Below are positions 55,166-64,000 of a stretch of 64,000 bases of DNA, piece after piece. The translations under genes and the position numbers were made by a program. The notes below the pieces were generated by a model. It was not told where the DNA came from, did no database searches, and worked only from the letters and a program-made list of their open reading frames with translations. Position 1 is the stretch's first letter; every line of letters starts with the position of its first letter. The stretch is from Paulinella micropora (taxonomy: Eukaryota > Cercozoa > Imbricatea > Euglyphida > Paulinellidae): NCBI GenBank assembly GCA_019918135.1, contig WBZZ01002075.1:18501-82500 (forward strand), given 5' to 3'.

Positions 55166-56975
55166 TCCCCGCACAGAAAGGGCCGGGCTGTGGGCGTTCG
55201 CGGAACTCCCGGAGGCCGGGGCCGAGTTGGCCCCGGCGGAACTGGACGCGCTGATGACACTCGCCAGTTCCGCCCTGCGCGCCTGTGTGTGCGGGCCGTC
55301 CGCCGGGGCGGCCCGACCACCAGGGCCGGCCGACGTGCGTGTGCTCTGGGCAGCGCTGGCCCGTCACTACCCCTGCCACTACGCGTTGGGGCACCCGCCG
55401 GTGCGCCTGAGCGCGGTGGCGAGCCCGGCCCACGTACCCTCGGTCCGGACGGTGGGCCTGTGGCAGATGTGTGCCTGGGGGCTGAGCGCGGCCGTGCTGT
55501 ACGAGCAGCGCTGGGGCGGCCGCCCGTTCGGCAGCCTGCCCCCGGCCGCCGGGGCGCCGCGGCAGCTAGAGGCCGCCCTGGAGGAGCTAGCGGCGTGGCA
55601 GGGCAGCCTGTCCCTGCTGACGTGCACCAGCGAGCCACAGGCCGGGGACCTGCCGGCCGGCGGCGCGGGGCTGCCGGCCGCCGAGCTGCTGCGCGCCAGG
55701 CGGCAGCTGGTGGAGGTCCTGACGGGGCTGCGGCGGGGCACCCGGGCCGAGGCCGACGGCCTGCGCGCGTGGTTCGGTGAGTGGGTAGAGCAGCGGGCCT
55801 GGTCCGGCTTCGAGGGTGCCTTCTGGGCTGCCTGCGCGTGCCTGGCGACCTGCAGCGACGCGGGCCGCGGCCTGGCAGACCTGTCGCCCGCCGTGGAGAG
55901 CCTGACCCATTGGCAGCTGTACGTGGGGCTGCTGCACGGGCTCCTGCGAAGGGCGCAGGCCCCCCCCTGGGACGAGGTGCGGGCCCGGCTCGCGGCGCGG
56001 GGCCGGGACCTGCCCGCGGGGCGGCCGCCCCGGTCCAGCTGCCGCGCGCTGCTGTGGGGGGGCCCGCGGCCCGGGGAAGCGTGCACGGACCAGGTACTGC
56101 GGGCCGTGCGGGAGGTGAGCTGCGCCCGGGACCTGCCAGGCTGCCTGGCGCTACACTTCCGGACCATCTTCTGCGAGCAGCCGGCCGCGCAGATCAAGGA
56201 CAGCGTCGTGTTCCAAAAGCTGGCTGCGCCGGGGCAGCGGCTGGCGGGCGCCCGCAAGCTGGCGGGGCTGAACGGGGCGGGGGCGCTGGAGGACCAGGAG
56301 GGCGGAGGGGCGGCCCAGGACGTGTACGATCCCGCCGGGCTGGGCGAGGACCTGGACCTGGCGGTCCTAGCCAGCCAGGTCAAGCTAGCCTGCGGGCTGG
56401 ACCTCCTGGCGCAGGGGCTCGTGCTCCTGCCGCCGCAGCTCACGCAGGCCGCCCGGCAGCCGGAGCCGCCGGCCGGGGCTAGCGCCTGCGCGGAGCCGAC
56501 GCCCGCGTCGCGGCGGCCGCGGCCGTGCGTGGTGGCCGTGCTGGGCACGTGGGCGGTGTACGACCGCGGGCCCCGCCGGGCCTGGCTGTGCCATTCGCTG
56601 GCGGAGGCGTGGCTGTGGCTGTGCTACCTGGTGTGGACGGAGCACGGGGGGCGGCTGGGCACGGGGGCGCGGCTCGTGCGCCCGGGGGTGCCGGGGCCGA
56701 CTTCGCCAGGCAGGCGGCGCCCTCCCCCCGCTAGGCCGTGCCGGCACCAACTCTCACACCCTCGCCGCACTGCCCCGCCCGCGGGCCGACCGCTGGGCCA
56801 GGGAGGACGGGAGGGGGGCCTACGGAGGCAGAGCCTCGTCCCCCTTCCCTCGAGGGAGGGGAGGGAAAGGGCGGGGGGGGGGCTGCATCCCCCCTTGCCC
56901 CCCTGGCCCGCACGGGGGCATGCCCTCTGCCCTCTGGCTCTCTTCCCCCTTGCTGTCTCCCCATGTCGGACCTAA
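55053..56975 (+). CDS. GC-island gene b, unrecognised
   Basis: The open frame is longer, but the part before about 55170 is simple-sequence Gly/Pro; the ATG at 55053 or a later one may be the start. The credible part (LWAFAELPEAGAELAPAELD to about residue 565) is Ala/Leu/Arg-rich and helical. It includes LRAWFGEWVEQRAWSGFEGA, which has the same spaced WF..W/E pattern seen in genes a and d (LDWFAECVL, ADWFSERLV). Paralogy is possible but weak. The C-terminal 80 residues are Pro/Arg/Gly-rich and overlap gene c by 13 bp, so the true end is probably earlier, by splicing. Function unknown. Confidence 0.45.
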   Translation: MPPGGVPSPPHSPLPVSPPPRGREGGAGGGTPRGGFPPPRTERAGLWAFAELPEAGAELAPAELDALMTLASSALRACVCGPSAGAARPPGPADVRVLWAALARHYPCHYALGHPPVRLSAVASPAHVPSVRTVGLWQMCAWGLSAAVLYEQRWGGRPFGSLPPAAGAPRQLEAALEELAAWQGSLSLLTCTSEPQAGDLPAGGAGLPAAELLRARRQLVEVLTGLRRGTRAEADGLRAWFGEWVEQRAWSGFEGAFWAACACLATCSDAGRGLADLSPAVESLTHWQLYVGLLHGLLRRAQAPPWDEVRARLAARGRDLPAGRPPRSSCRALLWGGPRPGEACTDQVLRAVREVSCARDLPGCLALHFRTIFCEQPAAQIKDSVVFQKLAAPGQRLAGARKLAGLNGAGALEDQEGGGAAQDVYDPAGLGEDLDLAVLASQVKLACGLDLLAQGLVLLPPQLTQAARQPEPPAGASACAEPTPASRRPRPCVVAVLGTWAVYDRGPRRAWLCHSLAEAWLWLCYLVWTEHGGRLGTGARLVRPGVPGPTSPGRRRPPPARPCRHQLSHPRRTAPPAGRPLGQGGREGGLRRQSLVPLPSREGRERAGGGLHPPLPPWPARGHALCPLALFPLAVSPCRT

Positions 56976-59696
56976 ATGACCGGATGATGCCATACAACAT
57001 ATTGCCTCTATTCTGGTCCAATCCGTCCCCTGCGTCCAACAGGGGCTTCGTTTCCGAGGGGGGAAAGGAGCTTATTTACTTCCTAGCCACAGAAACCAAT
57101 GGAACACACGACCAGGTTGAGGAACGCGGTAAAGAGATCGAGACCTACTTGGCGATTAGACACGGCAAGCAGGCCGCCGCGGGCTTCGAGAAGGTGAACA
57201 TAACGGGACTGCCGTGGCGGCCGATCAAGGTGCCCTTCGCCTTTCTGCAGGCACTGCTTATCATTAAGGAACTGCGTTTGGAGTGTGTCCGACTGCTGCC
57301 GTCGCACACCGAATTCTCTTTTCCGCCATCCTGTGTACGGCTTGAGTGGGTACAGGTTAGCCATTCGCAGCGTCCCTTGGCCTGATCGTACCCGCCGTGC
57401 AGGGAATGCACTTGTCCGTGATCGATAGTGACGCTGTGTATAGTATCAGGTTGGACCCCCCCAGTGACCGGCAGAGTCCACAGACAGTGGCACAGCCTCC
57501 GGGGAGTGGGATTCTGACTGTGCGGGGATGTAGGGAGCTGTGCGACGTCTCGTGCGCATCAGCGACTACCGCCCTGGTACTAGCGCACGCGTACGTAGCA
57601 GGAGTGGAGGGGGTGGGCTGCAGCTGTCCTTGGACTTTCTGCGCGGGCTACGGTGGGTCCAGGGCCTATGCCTGGTGCACGTCCAGCTAAGGGCCACTTG
57701 GAATCACCAGCCAGGCCCCCTCCTTTTCCCGTCGTGCCGCGAACTCAACTGGCAGCAGGTCACGGGCGAGCGGGTAAGCGTGTCCCTGTCGGCACACTAC
57801 CTGACGCGCCTGCTGGTGAAGGGCACGACAGGCTTGGAGGGGCTAGAAGTAGGCACGTGCGGGGCACCGGCTTTGCCAGCGGAACGGGACACGCCCCCCG
57901 GGGTTGCATGGAACGGGCAGTTCCCAGTGCCTGCCACCGTGCAACCAACCACTGCCGCTGCTTTGGTCGCCGTTCTGGTCGGTTGCAGTGGGCTGCGAAG
58001 TATGACTGTGCGCGCGGACAATGTCATGGTCTACGCTAGCATGCTGACCCGCTTGACTGAGGTCCGGGGTCCGGAGAGCGGCATTCTGCACCTGGACCAC
58101 TGTGGACCACTCGGGGAAAACCTAATGGTCCATGGCTTCAGCGCAGTGCTGGTGTCGAATACGCCGGGGACCAGGTGGCGCGACGAGCGCCACGGGCCGT
58201 TCCCCGACGGGAGGACACTGGGGTGTGTAGAGTGGCAGGAGCGCCCGGCGGCGCTGCGGGAGTACCCCTGGGTGCGGCCGCAGGTGCTGGACGCGCAGGG
58301 GGCCCCTGCGGCCCTCTCCCTGTCTCCCGAGGCCTGTGCTGAGTTCGCACGACACCTTTGCGCGGCGTACGGCCGGCTGCGGCTGTGTCTGTTGTTCCCG
58401 CCCGGCTCGCGTCCGGGGCCCTGGTGCCTGGAGGACTGGTGGAGGGCGGACGCGCGGGGCGGCGCGCAGGCGGGGCCGGACCAGGTGGCCGCACTCGTGT
58501 TGGCACTACCAGAGCCTCAACGAACACGGGAGGCCCTGGCTGTGTGCGAGGGCTACCTGGCCCTGAGGCCGCCCCCGCCCCCCACCCTCCGTCGGGCCGG
58601 CCTCTGGCTGTGCTTACCCGCCCCGCGGGCCAGCCCCGTGCGCGAGGACCTGCGCTGGCGCCTGCTGCAGGCCCGCGTGGACCCCCGTGGCTTGGCCCAG
58701 CCAGGGGCAGCCCGGGTGGGCGAGCTGCCGGAGCGGCTGGACCGGTGCCTGCGCGACGAGACCCTGCACATGCTGGCGTGCCATTACCTGTACCAAGAGC
58801 TGACAACCTTCCGGCCGGTCCGCCGGCGGATTCCCGCCCCCCTAGCATACCTAGCGCGCTGCCTGCACCAGGGCACGGTAGAGGCCAGGCTCTGTGGCCT
58901 GGACACTGCGGCAGCCAGGTCCAGCGGCCAGACGCGGCCCCCCGAGGCTTCCGTCCAGCTGCTGAGCGCGGCTTTCCTGCCCCGCTCGGTACCGGGAGCT
59001 AGGAAAAAGCGGTTGTCCCTGCTGCGCGCCATGCGGCTGGTGTACGCCGGTGGGCTAGACCCGCACGCCCCCCAGGGGACGACCCCCCTGACCGGCTACC
59101 GGGAGCTCGGGCGAACGATCTGCGGCTGGCTGCAACAGTACCGCGGCCTAACGCCGGCTCCGGACCCCCCCGGGCCGGGCTGGGGTTCCCTGCAAGTGTG
59201 GTTCAGGGGAGAGCAGACCCCAGCCGAGTGCGACGAGACGCTGCGTGCCTTGCTGTCGCTGCTGTTTCCGGAAGGGGGGTGGCAGGGGCTGTATGGCACG
59301 CCCACCCACGATCCCGCGGCTGGGGCTCTGCTGCCCAGGGACGTGCACCCGAAGGGGGGCTTCGTTACCCAGGGGAAGGGACGAGCTCTGCTGCTAGAAA
59401 AGGTTCACCGCGCCCTGCGGGATTGCCTGGTCGCCTGGGTCGCGACGCTGCTGCAGCAGTGGCTGCCCCCGACGGCGGATTGGCCGTCCCTCCGCCAATG
59501 GGTCGACGAGGCGGCGGAGTCCCGCTGGCTGCCGGCGGGAGCGGCGGACCTCATCCACGCCGGCGTGGCCATGGCCGAGGCGCTCGTACGGCCACCGGCC
59601 GGCAGCCCGCCGGGCCCGGAGCGGCCCTCGTTGCCGGACGCCCCCCCTCTCCCCGACGCGCACGGCGCCCCTCCCTCCCCACCACCTACCCCGTAG
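56963..59696 (+). CDS. GC-island gene c, LRR-like N-terminus, three exons
   Basis: Exons 56963-57355, 57403-57576 and 57624-59696 give 879 residues from ATG (MSDLNDRMMPYNILPLFWSN). Both introns are GT-AG, exactly 47 nt long and phase 0. Residues about 95-330 have irregular leucine-rich-like units (FPPSCVRLEWVQ, FPSCRELNWQQVTGERVSVS, GLRSMTVRADNVMVYASML). The long C-terminal part is Arg/Pro/Leu-rich and helical, with no recognised domain, and ends in a Pro-rich tail. An AATAAA follows 16 bp after the stop. Confidence 0.6.
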
Positions 59697-59712
59697 CGCG
59701 GCCGGCCCGGTC

Positions 59713-59748
59713 AATAAACATAGAGTAGCTACTGGCGCTCACTTTATT
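59713..59748. terminator. Convergent polyadenylation signals
   Basis: AATAAA at 59713-59718 (plus, gene c) and AATAAA at 59748-59743 (minus, gene d). The second overlaps the TAA stop codon of gene d (GAATAAAG). The two stop codons are only 47 bp apart, so the 3' ends must nearly or fully overlap. Confidence 0.7.
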
Positions 59749-61447
59749 CACGGACCGTCCTAGGAAAGGGCGGCCAGAGGCCCGGCCGCTCCGGGCCCGG
59801 CCGCTCCGGGCTTGGCCTCCCGGCGGGGCAAGCAGCTTTCCCTGCGCTTCGCCGCCTGGCCAGCGTTTTGGCTTTCGGCTCCGACACGACGATCCGGTCA
59901 CCCAGCAGACCCTGCGCCTTTGCCATCAGCGCTAGGTCTTCCCCGGGGGTTTGGTACGTCCGCGTGCGCCCGGGGCTGCTCTGGACGATTCTGCACAGCC
60001 ATTCATATTCCGCCGGCGCCAGCTCGTCCGCCGAGACGCCCCCCGCTAGCCGCCGGACGAGCTCGCGTTGGGTCGGGGCCAGCAGGACGGACCCCGGCCT
60101 ACCCTGCTTGGCCTCCACGAAGCAGGCCTGGATGAACATGTCCTGCCCCTGGGGGGGCAGCCCGTGCCTGGCGCTGGCGTCCGGCCCCCGGCTCTGATTC
60201 CGGGCCGGCAGCAGGAACGGCAGTTCGAGCATACACTTTCCGTCCTGCAAGACGTACGCCGGCTGCGCGGCCTGTGTGGCCAGTCTCCGCAGCAGCTCTA
60301 GTTCTGAGCCTGCTAAGCCGTGGGGGTCAACCTGGTAGAGCTCCGTGAAGAGGGGCAGCAGCACCGTCTCCCAGTCAAGGCTCGGCACTCCCACACCCTG
60401 CCCACCCCCGTACAGCAGACCCCCATAAGCACGGGCTGTCGCGAGCAGATCCTTGAAGTCTCCCTCCGCGCGAGCCGAGGACATTGTGAGCAGGCCGGTC
60501 AGCAGCTCCACGGCTCGTTGCTGTACGGGCTCGACGACGACAGAATCCACCGCAAACTGCCCGACCGCGGCCAAAACCGTCCGGCCGAAGCCGCTGAACA
60601 TCTCCTGTACTCCGGTCCCTCCCGTCACTTGCGACAGGCTCTGGAGGCTTAGCAGCCGCGCGGTCTCGGAGATCAGCAGACGCCCCACGCCTAGCTGTTC
60701 ACTGAAACTCTGCCCCGTGAAGCCTTGTATGATTTCAGTTAGGTCACGGCCGTAGCTATTCCGCACGGCCGCTATGGTGGCTGGCAGCCGCAAGTACAAC
60801 CTGTTCCACAGCTCCTCGGCGATGGTGGCCTGCCGCCACGACCAGGCGGACGGCTCCAGATAGACGTAGATGTCCCCTGCCAGGATCTGGACCTCGCGCA
60901 TGGAAACACCCGGCAGGCTCCGGACCCTCCTGAGTGCGGCGAGGCCGTCGTCCTTGAGGTCCTTCTCGATCCGGCCGCGCAGTAGCTGCCACAGCGTCTG
61001 CGCCCGTTGGCCTAGTGAGTCTGAGGCCGCTCGCCAGCGCGAGGGACGCGCAAAGGAGAAGTACAACGTGCTCTGCCTCACCAAGCGCTCGCTGAACCAG
61101 TCGGCCTCTGCGCTGTGCAGGAGAAGCAGCTCGGACGTAGCGGCGGGGCACAGCTCTCGGGCCAGGAAGGCGGTGGTCTGTTCCACCCGCTCCCAGAACA
61201 AGCCCAACAGATCATGGACGCTGGCCTCGGTAGCCTCCTCCTCCGCTGGTCCAGGTAGTGTGTGCCAGACCTCCTGCGCGGCCCACAGCACGACGGCCAA
61301 GGCGGTCAGCCCGGGGCACGGCGTGCCCAGGACCTCGTGGTGCAGCGCGGCCTCGGCGATGGCCCGCGCACTCCCCAGCTTGTGGTCCGGCCAGACCTCC
61401 CGCTCGTACAGGTGCGACGCCAGCAGCCGCTCCAGCGTGTACTGACC
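59744..61447 (-). pseudogene. GC-island gene d, 5' end cut off by telomeric repeat
   Basis: Open minus-strand frame of 567 codons with good coding character to its very upstream edge (QYTLERLLASHLYEREVWPD), where it runs into TTAGGG repeats that bring a TAG in frame. No ATG occurs before about residue 190 (VSMREVQILAGD), so the normal start must have been upstream of the break. The protein is helical, with FSEQLGVGRLLISETARLLS and a conserved-looking end (QDMFIQACFVEAKQGRPGSV). Family unknown. The stop overlaps its own polyadenylation signal. Confidence 0.55.
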
Positions 61448-61475
61448 CTAACCCTAACCCTAACCCTAACCCTAA
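61446..61475. repeat. Interstitial telomeric repeat, (CCCTAA)5
   Basis: Five perfect CCCTAA units. On the plus strand CCCTAA is the sense of a left chromosome end, so the telomere would belong to the AT-rich DNA on the right, not to the GC island on the left. No head-to-head TTAGGG/CCCTAA fusion point is present. Confidence 0.95.
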
Positions 61476-62948
61476 CTTCCTTCACAACACATCCAAATCC
61501 ACATAATTCAACCCACAGTAGCACCTGACACTAACAAACATCCGCTCAGCTTATAAAGGCACTCCCCATACAGATACGATTATCACCTTCCCAAACCCAC
61601 TCCCACTCACCACAATAAAACCACCTGCACACAACTATATGACTTCAAACGCACACGCTGCTAGTGATAATTCATAATACAGACACTCCAATCCCTGTTA
61701 TAACACATTAAGCTTCCACATACACACTCTCATAGGTAACATCTTGGCCACGTGTCAATGGTGGAAGCTTAGAGTTGAGACTGCATCCACACAGACAGGT
61801 CTAGCACTGCTTTATCTGACCCCCCTATGCAACCTGTCTATGTGCAGGGCCCTTCAAAGTGTTCAGACTCACAAACACATTGATTATTAATTATTGATCA
61901 GCCTTTCCTGATGCGTAGCCAGGCATTAGTAAAGTAATACAAATAATAGCGGTGAAAATAATTCGTAATTAATAATAGTTAAAATAACAACAAAAATCAT
62001 TACACCAATGCAGTAACGTCACGAAATCATATTAATCAATGGTTCAAACATTCACAAATCATCTAAATTAAGAACCGAAACCACCTCCCAGGGTCAGAAA
62101 GTCATACCCATCATAAAATCTGTACCTTGTTCCAAATTTTTTTTCATTAATTCCTCTATCCCTATTTTCGACGCAACGCCAGTCGTCATGCAACACAACT
62201 CTCATAGATACTCCAACCCGCACCCTTCTCCTTTCTTTCCTCAAAATACATAAATCAGCACCTTCTCCCAATAAAAATTTTTATCACGCGCAGCAACTTG
62301 CAACAAATCTCTGTCTTATTAGATCGCATATCTATGTCTCATTTCCTCTCAATAGATCCGCTCATCCCGTATCACACTTACAAGTAATCAAGTTACTGAA
62401 CAAAACTTTATCGCATAACTAAAGGGTGGGTGGGTGGGGATAAAAAGTTCCAAAAACAAGAATATCTCTTTTTGTGTTCGAGGAACTTGCGAAAGTGAAG
62501 AGAACACTAGGTACATAAAGTCATACATTTTATTACTTGCGCGACACATGTCGCAACTTTTCTAGTTGTTCTTGTAGCATCACTTAGTTCTGATACCTTC
62601 AAATGGCTCGAAATGAGCTAATTCCAGAATTTCGTAATTTGATTTTAGGCCTGATGAGCCAAATTGGACCAAAACTTGTAATATTAATGGCAATCGTTCA
62701 TAGTCAGTCCTACCGTATCAAACATGTTTGTAGAAACGGCTTCAAATGCAGAAATTCATGCATTTACAATGTTCCTGCTTTTTCTCGTCTGAGGTCGCAA
62801 AATAGGTGTTGTGTTACACTCTGTTCACACAAACACTATTTTGCTACCCTCTTCCTATGCTTGCATTCCTTTCCAGGTCAAAGGTAAGAAAGGCCCCGAA
62901 GCAAAAGTGAGAACAATTTTATTGATTAGAACTTATAAAACGTCTTAG
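61476..62948. other. AT-rich DNA right of the telomeric repeat
   Basis: Subtelomere-like AT-rich DNA without a supported gene. It contains an 11-bp perfect inverted repeat, TAAGCTTCCAC/GTGGAAGCTTA, at 61709-61719 and 61761-61771, and the 43-bp block shared with 52.3 kb at 62827-62869. Confidence 0.65.
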
Positions 62949-63910
62949 TCACAGCAAGCTTCTCAGTAAATGAATCATATATATATATAGAAACACAGAG
63001 TCAGATTTCCATCTGCAGTGTCTTTTCAACAGCCTCATTTCTATACCCGCCCTCGCAGCAGCAGTGCAGCCCCCCTTCCGCAAGGAATGAGTGCCGTACG
63101 GCGTGGGGTCCACCCCGATCCTCTGTAGCCACGCGTTCATAGTGTGGTTGACAGATTAGGTGACAGGTGGCTGAGTCCCACGCGCGACTGTGTCGGCAGC
63201 GCTGGAAATAAAGGCGCTTGTGGGTCAAGCTTGTACATGTGGTTTTCGAACTATAACGTCATCCATACAATTGCACACAAAGGCGACTTCCTATCGCCGC
63301 TAATCACAATAATATCACCCAACCTATACTGGTATGTCTTACTCTTCTCGATATAAATAAACAATACACAATCCCCTTCATACTTCTCCACCCACACATC
63401 TTGAACGCATAACGCCACTACCTCCTCACGGCGTAGGAAGCCAAGGAACATAATAATAATCATAGTTACATCTCTCAAATCACACCAGCTGGCAGGATCC
63501 ATCACGGTAATAAAGCGAAGCAACATGGAAGTCGGGATAGGAATTTTGCCTACTGGTGGCCGAGCCAACCTAAGCACATACTTCCTAACCTCATACACCA
63601 GCTTGGTGTGAATTGGGTTGGTGACACAATCAGTCATCGCATATTGACTAGAGATGGTAGACAGCTCGTACTTAATGGTGTTCTGAGCATAACGCATGTG
63701 CGAGAGTAGGTAGATGCAGTATGCCGCAACCTGTTCAGGTCTCGCGGGGAACGCAGGTAGGCCCATAGTTGCACTCCACTTTTCCCAATCACGTATTGCA
63801 TATGCGTATTCCATCGCTGTGTTACGCGGCTTCGCCGCTTGTACAAAGGCTCGACAAAAGACTTCAAGTCTTTCCAACAATTTCTCCTCACCACCACGGT
63901 TGTCCCCCAT
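62949..63910 (-). pseudogene. Crypton/DIRS-type tyrosine recombinase, broken
   Basis: From the ATG near 63910 (MGDNRGGEEKLLERLEVF), the N-terminal helical DNA-binding domain and the catalytic domain are readable. The first catalytic Arg is in MFLGFLRREEVVALC. An in-frame TAG (63251-63253) follows SPLCAIVWMTL, the same frame continues as YKLDPQAPLFPAL, and after a one-base frame change near 63145-63160 the HxxR box (YGTHSLRKGGCTAAARAGIE), the Trp of RHCRWKSD and the nucleophilic Tyr (FLYIY) follow. The arrangement and box spacing match tyrosine recombinases of eukaryotic Cryptons and DIRS-like elements. All catalytic residues survive, but the frame does not. No element ends were found. Confidence 0.8.
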
Positions 63911-64000
63911 ATCTCCTTACACCCTCGCCCTTCTACGATATACCTACACACGTCATATCATGCTTGTAGTAAGGTGATTAATATTACTTAACAACAGCCA
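63911..64000. other. Right window edge
   Basis: AT-rich DNA upstream of the recombinase. Nothing further can be supported. Confidence 0.5.

Noticed and set aside
55190..56482. Long plus-strand and minus-strand frames overlapping genes b and c
   Set aside because: Extreme GC content leaves several frames open; the chosen frames have balanced hydrophobic composition, while the others are Arg/Gly/Pro-biased shadows.
53230..61447. Herpesvirus- or mirusvirus-like segment integrated at a telomere
   Set aside because: GC content and telomere contact invite the idea, but none of the four proteins shows a capsid, polymerase, terminase or protease motif, and gene c has spliceosomal introns; kept only as one option in the island finding.
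62603..62887. Plus-strand frame of 94 codons
   Set aside because: Only its C-terminal HKHYFATLFLCLHS part is conserved with 52.3 kb; the rest lacks support, so only the shared block is annotated.

Overview
The window is nuclear DNA of a microbial eukaryote, probably a free-living protist or alga; the species cannot be named from the sequence. The reasons are GT-AG introns (several only 43-51 nt), AATAAA signals, tRNA-derived SINEs, Ty1/copia and Tc1/mariner remnants, very extensive microsatellites and TTAGGG-type telomeric repeats.

Layout. 1-10.4 kb is gene-dense: a small Cys-motif protein, two directly repeated copies (435-3890 and 3891-7353) of a 3.46-kb unit each carrying two F-box/leucine-rich-repeat genes on the minus strand, a DUF1152-like gene and a GT32-like glycosyltransferase. 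11.1-16.7 kb holds a CCCH zinc-finger (gag-like) ORF, a CAA/CTA array, exons of one or more unfamiliar minus-strand genes and a long CAAG array. 16.7-25.4 kb holds two decayed plus-strand genes: one ending in SAP-like and RanBP2-type zinc-finger segments, one carrying a DUF7869-like domain. A family of about seven near-identical 17-25 bp palindromes lies around and inside the second gene, always in non-coding DNA, and a cluster of about ten strong hairpins (25.6-26.7 kb) sits between two of them. 27.0-28.3 kb is a copia pol fragment.

28.8-44.0 kb is a mosaic of SINE-like modules, all ending in (TTA)n, in plus orientation left and minus orientation right of an aldo-keto reductase gene (34.76-36.98 kb) that carries an N-terminal gamma-glutamylcyclotransferase-like segment. 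44.0-48.4 kb is simple sequence interrupted by a Tc1/mariner remnant with inverted repeats of about 190 bp. 48.9-51.3 kb is an unfamiliar two-ORF gene. 53.2-61.4 kb is a sharply bounded GC-rich island with four unfamiliar large genes; its right edge is five CCCTAA telomeric repeats that cut through the 5' part of the last gene. The window ends with a broken Crypton/DIRS-type tyrosine recombinase.

A recurring property is that otherwise coherent frames are broken by single nonsense codons or one-base frame changes. Either much of the window is decaying repeat and pseudogene DNA, or the underlying assembly carries indel errors; the nonsense codons are mostly of the kind made by C-to-T change. 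Where frames disagree the exon limits given are approximate.
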